Translations under genes and position numbers: made by a program
In this document: piece by piece, positions 40,899-49,306 of the stretch
How the letters are laid out: each line of letters begins with the position of its first letter
Numbering within the stretch: position 1 is the first letter of the stretch
Notes under the pieces: generated by a model
What the model saw: only the letters and a program-made list of their open reading frames with translations
Told to the model about the DNA's origin: nothing
Databases searched by the model: none
NCBI RefSeq assembly: GCF_000274605.1
Contig: NZ_AKNV01000006.1
Span: 310,001-374,000, forward strand
Length of the DNA: 64,000 nucleotides
Reading direction: 5' to 3'
DNA from: Helicobacter pylori NQ4053
GTDB lineage: Bacteria; Campylobacterota; Campylobacteria; Campylobacterales; Helicobacteraceae

Positions 40899-41839
40899 TG
40901 GTTTCTAATCTTTTAAAAAGTTACCTTGATGACTTTATGCCTATTTTAAGCCAGCCTAATTTAAATGAAGTGGTTTTTAATAAAGAAAAAGAGTATTTCT
41001 TGCACCGCCCAAAAGAAAAAGTGAGGTGTTTTAATGAAAAATTTACTAATGATTATTTGTTGGTTTTCTGTGAGCAATTAGCCATTTTTAGAAACCAAAA
41101 ATTCACTCTAAAAACGCCTAAGTTAAACACTTCTTTGCCTTACACGCAAATTAGAATTAACGCATTACACCCTAGCATTATTGCTAGTTCTAATATCTCT
41201 ATCAATATCAGAGTGCCTAGCAATTTCAAGTTTGAAATTAACGCCTTTAAATTAAGTGAGAAATGTCTGGCTAAAAACATTACCTATGATTTTTTACTTG
41301 GCTTAGTAAGTGCAGGTAAAAATATCTTAATCAGTGGTGGCACAGCTAGCGGTAAGACTAGCTTTGTTAATTCTTTGATTGAAAATATTCCCAAAAACGA
41401 AAGGGTAGTTACTATTGAAGATAGTCCTGAATTAAAAATCAGTAACGAAGATCAAGTCAATATTTTAGTGGATAAAAGCGGGAGCGGGTTTTTTACTTAT
41501 GAAGATGGCTTAAATGCGGCTATGAGAATGTCTCCTGATAGATTATTATTAGGCGAAATTGACACGCATAACACTGCGTTATTTTTGCGTTTAGCAAATA
41601 CCGGGCATAGCGGAATGATAAGTACCTTACATGCTAATAGTGTGGTAGATGCTTTTGTAGCTATTTGTCAAAATATCAACTTGAATAAAGGAGGTAAGCC
41701 TACCCCTAAAGAAACGCTTTTAGATTATTTTTGCACTGGTATGGACTATGTTATCCAGATCAAAAAAAAAGGTAGCGATAGGATAATTGATGATGTTTTA
41801 AATGTTAAAAGCGAATTTAAAAAGGAGTTGATGCTATGA
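40898..41839 (+). CDS. virB11: VirB11 hexameric ATPase
   Basis: The 313-residue traffic ATPase has an N-terminal domain (1-120) and a RecA-like domain with Walker A GGTASGKT (147-154), an Asp box (VVTIEDSPEL), Walker B-like RLLLGEI, and the His box HSGMISTLHAN. It sits at the cytoplasmic base of the channel and switches between pilus assembly and DNA transfer. All catalytic motifs appear intact. It overlaps both neighbours. Confidence 0.94.
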   Translation: MVSNLLKSYLDDFMPILSQPNLNEVVFNKEKEYFLHRPKEKVRCFNEKFTNDYLLVFCEQLAIFRNQKFTLKTPKLNTSLPYTQIRINALHPSIIASSNISINIRVPSNFKFEINAFKLSEKCLAKNITYDFLLGLVSAGKNILISGGTASGKTSFVNSLIENIPKNERVVTIEDSPELKISNEDQVNILVDKSGSGFFTYEDGLNAAMRMSPDRLLLGEIDTHNTALFLRLANTGHSGMISTLHANSVVDAFVAICQNINLNKGGKPTPKETLLDYFCTGMDYVIQIKKKGSDRIIDDVLNVKSEFKKELML

Positions 41840-42291
41840 AAAATCCAAGACTTTATAGGAAATCTAAACAAAAAGAGGGCGCTAAAAGGATGGAATTTTT
41901 ATTGGATGTTAGATGTGTGCAAATTTTAAATGATTTAAAGACTAGGCACAACAAGTCTTACACCAAAATTGTAGAAAATCTTATTTTAAATAGTCAAATT
42001 AGTTTCTACAAACAGCAAAAAATCACAAGCACTTTAGGCAGTTTAGCGATGTTATATAGCTCATTGAATGCGACTTGTTCTAATTTTAACCAGATCGCTT
42101 ACCATTTAAATAATGCGGCACTTTTAGGAGAAAATGTTATCCATTTGGGCTTATTGCAAGATATTGAAACGCAACTGAAAGCTTGGAGTGAAAAAACAAA
42201 AATTTTAAACCTAGCTATCAAAAAGAGCGCTTTCATCGTAGCGCATTGTTTAAAAGGGGATAAGAAAAATTTTAAAGGGATGAATTTATGA
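41836..42291 (+). CDS. MobC-like relaxosome accessory protein
   Basis: The 151-residue basic protein carries FNQIAYHLNNA (about 92-102), which fits the MobC consensus NQIArhlN in proteins that open oriT DNA for relaxases. Its first 50 residues could form a ribbon-helix-helix-like DNA-binding part (MEFLLDVRCVQILNDLK). Position between virB11 and virD4 supports a role in presenting DNA. The family call rests on one motif, so it is moderate. Confidence 0.6.
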   Translation: MKNPRLYRKSKQKEGAKRMEFLLDVRCVQILNDLKTRHNKSYTKIVENLILNSQISFYKQQKITSTLGSLAMLYSSLNATCSNFNQIAYHLNNAALLGENVIHLGLLQDIETQLKAWSEKTKILNLAIKKSAFIVAHCLKGDKKNFKGMNL

Positions 42292-42578
42292 CAAATGAAA
42301 CTGATATTGATTTAATTAGAAATTATTTAGAAAAAATGGCGTCTATTATTAAAAATTCTCAAAGCATTATCAACGCCCCCCATTTTCTAAAAGATGAAAA
42401 CCAAGCAAAAATATTGCAAGAAAATTTGCAAGAAAATTTCACTCTTTTAATGGAATATGTTAGTGAAGTTTGGGCTAAAAGCGAAGAGGAGTTTGAAGAG
42501 TTCATGAAAGATGAGAGTTTTGAGAATGATTTTATGCATTTTATGAGTTTATTAGATAGTAAAATCAAAGTAGAATAA
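42288..42578 (+). CDS. Small acidic helical protein, unknown
   Basis: The 96-residue acidic protein is predicted all-helical, with no signal or membrane segment. It overlaps the MobC-like gene by 4 nt and abuts the membrane gene that follows. I do not recognise it; an adaptor between relaxosome and coupling protein is only a guess from position. Confidence 0.6.
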   Translation: MTNETDIDLIRNYLEKMASIIKNSQSIINAPHFLKDENQAKILQENLQENFTLLMEYVSEVWAKSEEEFEEFMKDESFENDFMHFMSLLDSKIKVE

Positions 42579-43136
42579 ATGCAAATTTATAAACCTTATT
42601 GCTATATCATTTCTATTTTAGCCATTCCTTTTATTTTTTTAGGTGTATCGCATTATTTCTTAGATTTTCCTAGTTTTTTAGCGAGCTATAACTATCTAAA
42701 AAAAATTATTCTTAACCTACATAATTTTCCCCATTTTAAATTTGAGATTTATTTTTCATTCTTTTGTGCGTTATTACCGCTATTTTTGACAGCCTACTTG
42801 TTTTTTAATGGGCGCAATATGGATAGTCATGGCAAGGCAGTTTGGGCTGAAATGAAAGATATTATTAAATACGAATATAGGATTTTTAATATTTTTAAAG
42901 GCTTGTTCTTAATTTTGTTTTTACCTCTAATGCTTGTTGTCTCTAGCTTTACGCTATTGCCTATTTTCACAGGGTGTATATTTTATAAAGTTTATCAACT
43001 TGCCAAGAAAAGACCTAAGGTTTTCTTTACGATCTTATCCTTTTTAGTAGTGATTTGTGTCTTAATCTTTGTATTTAGGGGATTTTTAAGTGTAAAACTA
43101 ACGCTATTTATGAAATATCTAAAAGGATTATTTTAA
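42579..43136 (+). CDS. Four-helix membrane protein with HGxAxWA motif; probable membrane half of VirD4
   Basis: The 185-residue protein has hydrophobic helices at about 7-28, 55-76, 107-135 and 148-170. Right after the second helix it contains SHGKAVWA (about 83-90), matching the HGsArWA motif that in VirD4/TraG coupling proteins follows the two N-terminal membrane helices. The next gene, virD4, starts one base after this gene ends and lacks membrane helices. I infer that this protein supplies the membrane domain of a split coupling protein. An alternative is a separate inner-membrane channel part with a chance motif. Confidence 0.65.
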   Translation: MQIYKPYCYIISILAIPFIFLGVSHYFLDFPSFLASYNYLKKIILNLHNFPHFKFEIYFSFFCALLPLFLTAYLFFNGRNMDSHGKAVWAEMKDIIKYEYRIFNIFKGLFLILFLPLMLVVSSFTLLPIFTGCIFYKVYQLAKKRPKVFFTILSFLVVICVLIFVFRGFLSVKLTLFMKYLKGLF

Positions 43137-44864
43137 ATGAGAGAAAAATCCAAAACATTAAAAGATAGATTTAAAGATAAAACTAGCAATTTATTTCATA
43201 AGCTTAATAGCATTCAAAAAGATTATTACACTAAAATTCTTCCTAAGGCTTACAAAGATGTCTTTACGCTAGGTTCTTCTAAAAGTTATCCTATGACTTT
43301 AAATTTTGACAAAGGTTTTTGTGTGGGGCTATATAAAGGATTAAATTCGCTTAAGCCTACTTATTATGATGCTCCGCTTTCTACTTTAATTATCGCTCCT
43401 CCTGGAAGTGGTAAAACCGCAGCTGTGGCTGTGCCTAATCTTTTAAATGTGCCTAGCTCTTGTGTGGTGTTAGATATTAAAGGGGAGTTATTTGATTTAA
43501 CGGCTGGTTACAGACAACAAGTTTTAAAAAATAAAATTTTTGTATTTGATCCCTTGGGAAATGACAACACGCTTAAATTCAATCCGTTTGATAAACGCAT
43601 TATAGAAAAATTAGATTTTAACAGAAAGCGAAGGCTTGTAGATGAAGTGGGTAATACTATTTTTGCTGAAGATGGGGCAAATAAAGACCCTCATTGGACA
43701 CAGCAAGCTAAAAATTTATTTGTCTTTTACGCTCTTTATGATTTGTGCGTGCATAACACTAGCACCTTTTTTGAAATTGCAAGCGCTCCTATAAAAAATT
43801 ATGTCCCCTTAATCAATCCACAAAGCCGATTTTATACTGAATTATATGAATGTCAAAGTAGCGATAATGGTTTTATTAAAGAGAATGGGCGTTATATGGC
43901 TAAAGTAGAAAATGGCGTTAAAAAAATGAAACCTAATGTCAATGTGGAATTGCTATGGTATAAACAAGTAGCCGAACAAGTCTATACTGACCCAGAAAAT
44001 CCTAAAAATTATGATGGCTCTGTGAATACTTTAGAAAAAGACAATCAAGGCAATATTATAATGAAAGAGGGCATGTTAGATCCTATTATTAGAAACGAAG
44101 CGAACAAATGGGCTAAGGCGAATGATAAAGAGTTTGCGAGCATTAAATCAGTTTATAGCCGTTTTATGCAAGTCTTTACAAGCTATCAAGTTAAAAGCGC
44201 TACAGACAGCATGAGTTTTGAATACGAGGATTTAAGGGCTGACAATATTTCACTCTATATTAAAATCGCTCAAACAGATATTGACACGCTCGCACCGCTT
44301 ATCCGTATCCTTTTGGAAAGTATTGCTAAAAATCTTTTATTGAAAGAGAGTAAGAAATTTGAAGAAAGGGTTTATCTCTTTTTAGATGAATTTGTGCGTT
44401 TTGGTAAATTGCCTTTTTTATTAGAAATGCCAGCATTGAGTAGGAGCTATGGTGTGGTTTTAATTTTTATCACGCAATCCAACGCTCTTATTGAAAAATA
44501 TTATAGCAGAGAAGATGCAAGAATTATTAATAGCACCGTGGCTTACAAAATAATTTTCAAAATGGATGATTTAGAATACGCTAAACAAGTGAGCGAAGAA
44601 GTCGGTAAGATGACTAGAAAAACACGAAGCCATTCTACAGAAAAAGGACAGCTCATTACTGGAGGGACTTCTAGTATAGGAAAAGAGGCGTGGGACTTAT
44701 TGAGCGCGCAAGATATTATGAATATTGATAAAGATGAAGTGATCATTTTAGTGAGCGGTCATAAGGCTAAACCCTTAAAATTAAAAGCGAATTATTATTT
44801 CAAAAATCAAGAATTACTCTCTCGTATTAACTGGGAAGTCAAGCCCAATGAAGAAGTGTTTTGA
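43137..44864 (+). CDS. virD4: VirD4/TraG coupling ATPase, soluble form
   Basis: The 575-residue protein has Walker A APPGSGKT (87-94), VVLDIKGELFDLTAGYR, Walker B VYLFLDEFVRFG (about 414-425) and ITQSNALIEKYY, all typical of type IV coupling proteins that bring the relaxase-DNA complex to the channel. The N-terminal 80 residues contain no membrane helix, unlike most VirD4 proteins (usually two). The preceding gene appears to carry that part. It ends the plus-strand transfer operon; 267 bp of non-coding DNA follow. Confidence 0.92.
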   Translation: MREKSKTLKDRFKDKTSNLFHKLNSIQKDYYTKILPKAYKDVFTLGSSKSYPMTLNFDKGFCVGLYKGLNSLKPTYYDAPLSTLIIAPPGSGKTAAVAVPNLLNVPSSCVVLDIKGELFDLTAGYRQQVLKNKIFVFDPLGNDNTLKFNPFDKRIIEKLDFNRKRRLVDEVGNTIFAEDGANKDPHWTQQAKNLFVFYALYDLCVHNTSTFFEIASAPIKNYVPLINPQSRFYTELYECQSSDNGFIKENGRYMAKVENGVKKMKPNVNVELLWYKQVAEQVYTDPENPKNYDGSVNTLEKDNQGNIIMKEGMLDPIIRNEANKWAKANDKEFASIKSVYSRFMQVFTSYQVKSATDSMSFEYEDLRADNISLYIKIAQTDIDTLAPLIRILLESIAKNLLLKESKKFEERVYLFLDEFVRFGKLPFLLEMPALSRSYGVVLIFITQSNALIEKYYSREDARIINSTVAYKIIFKMDDLEYAKQVSEEVGKMTRKTRSHSTEKGQLITGGTSSIGKEAWDLLSAQDIMNIDKDEVIILVSGHKAKPLKLKANYYFKNQELLSRINWEVKPNEEVF

Positions 44865-45019
44865 TGAATTAAAAAAGTTTGCACGAGTATTTTTAATTGC
44901 TTTTTAAAAATCGCTTTCTACAACTCCTTATCCTTGTTATTAAAAGAAATACGTTGATTTATAGCACAGACTTGCATGAGTAAGATTTAAAATAAAGATT
45001 AACGTTTTTGTAGTGTGGC

Positions 45020-45093
45020 TTAGCATAGCTTATTTTTAGAAATTAGCATGTTTTATTTTAAAGTTAGCGCGATTTAAATTAAAATTTAGCGCG
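45020..45093. repeat. Iteron-like array A: four TTAGC repeats at 21-23 bp
   Basis: TTAGCAT at 45020 and 45043 and TTAGCGCG at 45064 and 45086 lie in the same orientation with spacings 23, 21 and 22 bp. A weak fifth copy (TTAACGT) is at 44999. Spacing of about two helical turns is typical of sites bound cooperatively by one protein. The array lies between virD4 and the toxin gene, in the 267-bp gap 44865-45131, where I see nothing else. Confidence 0.55.
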
Positions 45094-45131
45094 GATGGTT
45101 GTGTGGATAAATTTTCTTGCATATTGTTTGA

Positions 45132-45413
45132 TTACTTTTTAAATAGCTCGCTATGAGTGTCTAGACGCAATAAGACAAGTTCGTTTTCTTGTTTTTTGAT
45201 TTCATAAATCAATAACAAGTTTGGTTTGACATGGCATTCTCTCAACCCTTTAAGATTGCCACTCAAAGCATGGTCGCAATATTTTTGTTGGAGTGGTTTT
45301 TGTTCTTTGAGACAATCAACAACGCTTGTAACATCGCTTTCTGTAATACGCCCGGATAAGATATGCTTATTAAAGTCTTTAAGAAAATCTTTCTTAGCTC
45401 TGACTTTAAGCAT
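45132..45413 (-). CDS. YafQ/RelE-type mRNA-cleaving toxin
   Basis: The 93-residue protein matches the YafQ-like toxins of H. pylori (HP0892/HP0894 relatives). It has DHALSGNLKGLRECHVKP and a C-terminal LLRLDTHSELF, including the three conserved His positions (in DHAL, ECHV, THSELF) used for ribosome-dependent mRNA cleavage. I chose the ATG at 45413 (MLKV) because AAAGG sits too close to the ATG at 45416. It overlaps the antitoxin gene by 8 nt. Catalytic residues look intact, so it is probably active. Confidence 0.87.
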   Translation of the reverse strand: MLKVRAKKDFLKDFNKHILSGRITESDVTSVVDCLKEQKPLQQKYCDHALSGNLKGLRECHVKPNLLLIYEIKKQENELVLLRLDTHSELFKK

Positions 45414-45720
45414 CATGCCTTTCTCTTTCTTGTTTCGCTATTTGTAAAAAATCATTGAAGTCTCCAAACGAAACATCGTATTCTGGGTCATCTTTTGAGG
45501 CGATCGTATTTAACAAGCTTTGCGTGGGTTCTTTTTCTTGAGAATGTTTTTGGGCTAAAACTTGTCTGATCATTTGTTCTTGCAATTCACACTCTTGGAT
45601 TTTTTTTATCGCTTTATTTTTATCCCCTTCTGCCTTAAGCAGTTGTTTTTCAATGGAGTTTAAAAAATGTTGCAGTTGCTTTTCATTGTATTGTGAGTAA
45701 TCTGTAATAATCTTTGACAT
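45406..45720 (-). CDS. Antitoxin of the YafQ-like toxin
   Basis: The 104-residue protein begins with TDYSQYNEKQLQHFLNSIEK, like the HP0893/HP0895 antitoxins, then has a helical middle and an acidic C-terminus (DDPEYDVSFGDFNDFLQIA) that likely wraps the toxin. AAGGAG lies 7 nt before its ATG. The antitoxin-toxin order with overlap is standard. The TTAGC repeat array just upstream may be its operator. The pair probably stabilises the element. Confidence 0.82.
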   Translation of the reverse strand: MSKIITDYSQYNEKQLQHFLNSIEKQLLKAEGDKNKAIKKIQECELQEQMIRQVLAQKHSQEKEPTQSLLNTIASKDDPEYDVSFGDFNDFLQIAKQERERHDA

Positions 45721-45747
45721 ATTGAACTCCTTTTTAATAAAAGATAG

Positions 45748-45797
45748 TTAGCGCAACTCGTTTTCATTTTAGCGCAACTTGTCATAACCTTTAGCAC
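45748..45797. repeat. Iteron-like array B: three TTAGC repeats at 21-22 bp
   Basis: TTAGCGCAACT at 45748 and 45769, then TTAGCAC at 45791, lie in direct orientation with spacings of 21 and 22 bp, 28 bp upstream of the antitoxin start. The core and the spacing equal those of array A on the other side of the toxin gene. This position suits an operator for the toxin-antitoxin operon, or a replication or partition site. Confidence 0.55.
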
Positions 45798-46026
45798 TAT
45801 TTGCATTGAGTCTTTGCCCCTCAATCAAAAAATCGCACGCATTACAAACGCTTTTTTATTTTATCTCTCTCCCCCTTTTTCTTGTCAAGAAAGATTATAG
45901 CCCAAATTCTTGTAAAAAATGATCTTAAAAGAGTAAATTGAAAGTTTTAAAATAAGTTTTTTTGATTAAGTTTGATTTAAGAATAGCTTTTAATTGCGTG
46001 TTTTAGCCACCTGCAAGGTCAAATTG

Positions 46027-46061
46027 ACTTCAATTTTTACGGAATTGAAGTGTTATCCTGC
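46027..46061 (+). other. oriT: Origin of transfer (oriT) with MOBP nic site
   Basis: ACTTCAATT (46027-46035) and AATTGAAGT (46043-46051) form a perfect 9-bp inverted repeat with a 7-nt loop. Nine bases after it ends is TATCCTG followed by C (nic expected between 46060 and 46061), the MOBP consensus seen in RP4 oriT and in Ti T-DNA borders. The relaxase gene starts 90 bp downstream. I recall that a VirD2-like relaxase of tfs4 has been shown to nick such a site. The rest of the gap 45721-46150 holds the toxin-antitoxin promoter and AT-rich DNA with no gene. Confidence 0.85.
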
Positions 46062-46150
46062 ACTTTAAAAAGGGGGAATAATAATGTAGAATAAGAGCTA
46101 ATAAATTAAAACAAGCGGCAAAGTTTTTGAGAGGATAAAATTACAATAAA

Positions 46151-47512
46151 ATGGCGTTAGAAAAAAGTTATAGCAAAGATTTTGAAAGCGATGAGCTTTT
46201 TGATTATGAGATCATCAAGCCTAAAAAGACGCTTAAGATACGATACACTTATACTAAACGCTACCATAAGGAAGCAGAAAAGTTTGCTAAAAATTTAACC
46301 CAACTCACACAAGAAAACTTCATGCGTTTAAGAGAGCCGCAAAAACAAGTGGTCATCAAAAACATAGGCAATATGACACGCTTGCATTCAAAAAGGGCGA
46401 TGGATTATATCGCTAAACATGGTGAGCTAGTGAGAGATGAATTTTTTAGTAGGGTTAATTATAATGATATAGCAGAGCAATGGAATGAGCAATTTGAAAG
46501 AATATTAGAAAAGAATATCCGTATTAAAAATTGCGCTTTACATCTGGTATTTAGCATTGATGAAAATTGTAATGAAAAAAATTTAAAAATTTTGGAATTA
46601 AGCGTGTATCAAACACTCACTAACACGCTAGGTTATGATTATCCTTTCATAATGAAACTCCATGCGCACCAAAACAATCCGCATGTGCATGTGATTATCA
46701 ACAAAACTAACAAAATTACCAATAAGCAACTACGCTTTCATTCTAAAGACAGCTGTAAAGAGTTTTACCACACACTAAGAGAAACATTTAAAGATTATTT
46801 ATTTGCTAACTCAAAAGGCGAATTGCAATATTCTAACACGCCCAATATTCATAAGGCGATTAAAAATATAGAAACAGAGTTAGATACGCTAGAAACACAA
46901 GCTAGAAACAATAAGAGTTTTAGGCATGAAAACTATTTTTATAAAGTTTTGGGTAGCGCAACTTCTCAAATAGAAAGCTTGAAAAAAAGAGAAAATGCTC
47001 TATTTGATCATTTAGATAGTCTAAAAAATCTATTAGAAAAAACACATTGGGAAAAAGAAAAATTCACGCCCCCTACAAATGAAAAAGAACTTAATAGGCA
47101 ACTTAAAGAAATAAAATGGTTAAATAAAGAGTCTTTAACTCCTAAAAACACTTATAAAAAAATTCAAAAATTAGCTGTTTATAAAAGCCCTTTAATAAAA
47201 GACTATCTTTATACCACCAAAAAACTTTTTGCCACACAAAAAAAGATTATAGATTTAGAAAAAGATTATAAAGATTTAAGAGCCTTAAAGGAAGAATTTA
47301 GCAAAGATTTAGAAATTGATCTATCCCATTCAAAAAAACGCTTTGAGCTTTACACTAAATTAAAAAGCATGAGTAAAGTTTTCACAAGTAAAAACATTGT
47401 TAAAAATTTAGAAAAAATTGCTTTAGATTTTAAAAGCGATAGACATAGTATTTCGCAAAGAGCTTTTGAATTTTTTAGGTATTATGAATTATCAAAATTT
47501 AAGTTTGACTGA
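46151..47512 (+). CDS. virD2: VirD2-like MOBP relaxase
   Basis: The 453-residue relaxase nicks oriT and stays bound to the 5' end. The metal-binding 3H motif HAHQNNPHVHVIINKTN (H171/H173, H178, H180) is complete. A likely catalytic tyrosine is Y86 in RAMDYIAKHG. Residues about 210-450 are Lys/Glu-rich and helical, probably for interaction with transfer partners. The oriT lies just upstream, as in MOBP systems. The start at 46151 has no clear SD. The end overlaps the next gene by 29 nt. It is outside the virB run and probably has its own promoter. Confidence 0.9.
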   Translation: MALEKSYSKDFESDELFDYEIIKPKKTLKIRYTYTKRYHKEAEKFAKNLTQLTQENFMRLREPQKQVVIKNIGNMTRLHSKRAMDYIAKHGELVRDEFFSRVNYNDIAEQWNEQFERILEKNIRIKNCALHLVFSIDENCNEKNLKILELSVYQTLTNTLGYDYPFIMKLHAHQNNPHVHVIINKTNKITNKQLRFHSKDSCKEFYHTLRETFKDYLFANSKGELQYSNTPNIHKAIKNIETELDTLETQARNNKSFRHENYFYKVLGSATSQIESLKKRENALFDHLDSLKNLLEKTHWEKEKFTPPTNEKELNRQLKEIKWLNKESLTPKNTYKKIQKLAVYKSPLIKDYLYTTKKLFATQKKIIDLEKDYKDLRALKEEFSKDLEIDLSHSKKRFELYTKLKSMSKVFTSKNIVKNLEKIALDFKSDRHSISQRAFEFFRYYELSKFKFD

Positions 47513-48065
47513 TAAAAGTAATATGTTTTTAGTGGCTAAGTTTTTTAAAAATAGCGCTTTACTTGTTAATATTGCTAGGTTTGAAATGAAAAAGATAGAT
47601 GATAGTGTTAAAAATTCTAACCCACAAGACAATTTATTAGACAAACAAGTTTGGCTCAATCTTTTAGAACATTTAAAAAGACTTGAAGAGGAAAATTATT
47701 GTTTTGCTAAGAAGCGAAAAGAATTCTTAGAGAATAGAGCGATGGAGCTATCAAAAGATTTGAAATTTTTAACGCAAGCTAATGAAAATGATTTGCCCAT
47801 TTATGAAAGAGGGCAAAAGGATAAAATCATCAAACGCTGTGAAAAATCGCTTAATTTTTTACAGAAAGAATTGCAATGCTTTAAAACCCTATCAAAAAGT
47901 GCAAGCATAGCTTTAGAAAACTTGCAAAATAACCATCAAATCACAGCCGTTACACAAGACACGCAAGAAAACACAAACGCACTCAAAAAAATACCACTCA
48001 AAGATTTTAACAAAACCACTAATGAACCCACAAACCCTAACAATAACTATGAAATGGATTTTTAA
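47484..48065 (+). CDS. Relaxase-linked helical protein, unknown
   Basis: The frame from the ATG at 47484 gives about 193 residues, rich in Lys, Glu, Leu and Asn, with helices at 60-150 and a disordered Asn/Thr-rich C-terminus. A TTG at 47466 would add six residues; I prefer the ATG with AGGT before it. It overlaps the relaxase gene, so the two are probably co-translated. It may be a relaxosome partner, which is inference. I know no homologue. Confidence 0.62.
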   Translation: MNYQNLSLTDKSNMFLVAKFFKNSALLVNIARFEMKKIDDSVKNSNPQDNLLDKQVWLNLLEHLKRLEEENYCFAKKRKEFLENRAMELSKDLKFLTQANENDLPIYERGQKDKIIKRCEKSLNFLQKELQCFKTLSKSASIALENLQNNHQITAVTQDTQENTNALKKIPLKDFNKTTNEPTNPNNNYEMDF

Positions 48066-48090
48066 AACCATTTCATAAAATTAAATAACT

Positions 48091-49263
48091 TCACTTAGCG
48101 TATTTTTGAACCAACTCTTCTAAAGTGAAGCCTTTGTTATCGTCCCTCAATTGCTCTTTTTGGCATTGTGAAACATTTTGCTCCACTTCTTCTTTAGTGT
48201 TAGAAGTGTCTAAAAGGCAAGTTTTTAAGTCTTTTTGGTAATCTTGTATGAATTTATCAAAGCGCTCTTTGTTGTTATAGAGTTTGGCTTGCGATTGGGT
48301 GCAACTCTCTTTAAGGCTGATAAACTCTCCTTTTTTGTGTTCGTTACGCTCCATGCAAATATCTGCAGCAAAAGCGATCAAGACATCTTTATTCTTTCTC
48401 AATAACCCCGCAGATTGCATAGCCAACCTGTCTGCATCAATAAAAGGGCTTTGCTTTTCTAATTTAGGGTTCATATTCAAAGCGATTTCTTTCAAGCTCT
48501 TATCCTCTAAATGCGTTCTTTGGCAATGGGTGGATTTTTTATAAGGGCTTATAAAAATGCCATTCATCAGAGCGGCTTTTTCTAATTTTGGATCAACTTT
48601 TTTAATGCAAAAAGAAATAGCCGATTGAACGCTCAATTCTTTAGAGCTAGAATAAGGGTCGTGAAATTTTTCATGCACTTCTTTTTGGCATAGTCTTTCC
48701 TTGTTAGCTAAATGGGGCGAATTTTTAACGCATTCTTTGGTGAAATAAGGGATAATGTATGGTTTGTATTGTGCGTATTCTTTTTCAAACGCTTCTAATT
48801 GCGCGAGATTGATTAGCCTTTTTTGTTGGTCTTTTTGTTTTTCATAAGCGTTAGTTTTATCCTTGCATTGTTCTTGTAACTCTGGGTTATGGAAATCAGA
48901 GCAGCTAAAACGACGCTCTTGTTTTTGAATGATGGGCGTTAGAAGAGTGTTTAAGTAGGCATCGTTTCTTTTAAAGCACTTATCTTTTAAGCCTTCATTA
49001 GTGAAATCATCGCATTGATATTGATCAATCTTTTTAGTGATGATTGGTTCAATAAGCTCTTCTTGAGTCTTTAAGCATTGCTCTATTCCATTGTATTTTT
49101 TAGGGAAGGACCACATTTCTTTTTGGCAATCGTATTTTGGGTTATTTTTAGCCTTAGTCAAGTGGTCGTTTAAAATTTGCTTATCTACAAACGCGCACCC
49201 ACTCACGCCTAATCCCATTAAACATGCTAAAGCTCTCAACTTTAAAAGTCTTGGATTTTTCAT
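48091..49263 (-). CDS. Cysteine-rich repeat lipoprotein
   Basis: The 390-residue protein has a lipobox GVSGC (Cys23) and should be lipid-anchored. Residues 40-145 contain three related units of about 37 residues, each with a Cys pair (C46/C63, C84/C96, C121/C133) and the pattern LxxPIIxKxxxxxxC. More Cys occur later (near 175, 192, 220, 244, 303, 321, 347, 366), so many disulfides are likely. A secreted function at the cell surface or in the periplasm is implied. Together with the 94-residue gene and parA it forms a minus-strand block. I do not recognise the family. Confidence 0.75.
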   Translation of the reverse strand: MKNPRLLKLRALACLMGLGVSGCAFVDKQILNDHLTKAKNNPKYDCQKEMWSFPKKYNGIEQCLKTQEELIEPIITKKIDQYQCDDFTNEGLKDKCFKRNDAYLNTLLTPIIQKQERRFSCSDFHNPELQEQCKDKTNAYEKQKDQQKRLINLAQLEAFEKEYAQYKPYIIPYFTKECVKNSPHLANKERLCQKEVHEKFHDPYSSSKELSVQSAISFCIKKVDPKLEKAALMNGIFISPYKKSTHCQRTHLEDKSLKEIALNMNPKLEKQSPFIDADRLAMQSAGLLRKNKDVLIAFAADICMERNEHKKGEFISLKESCTQSQAKLYNNKERFDKFIQDYQKDLKTCLLDTSNTKEEVEQNVSQCQKEQLRDDNKGFTLEELVQKYAK

Positions 49264-49306
49264 TTAAGATCCTTGGTATGAAAATTGGTATGAAAACACC
49301 ATAAAA

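Noticed and set aside
45721-46150. A small gene in the 430-bp gap with oriT
   Set aside because: Frames checked by eye stop within a few codons or lack an SD; only oriT, repeats and promoters are supported.
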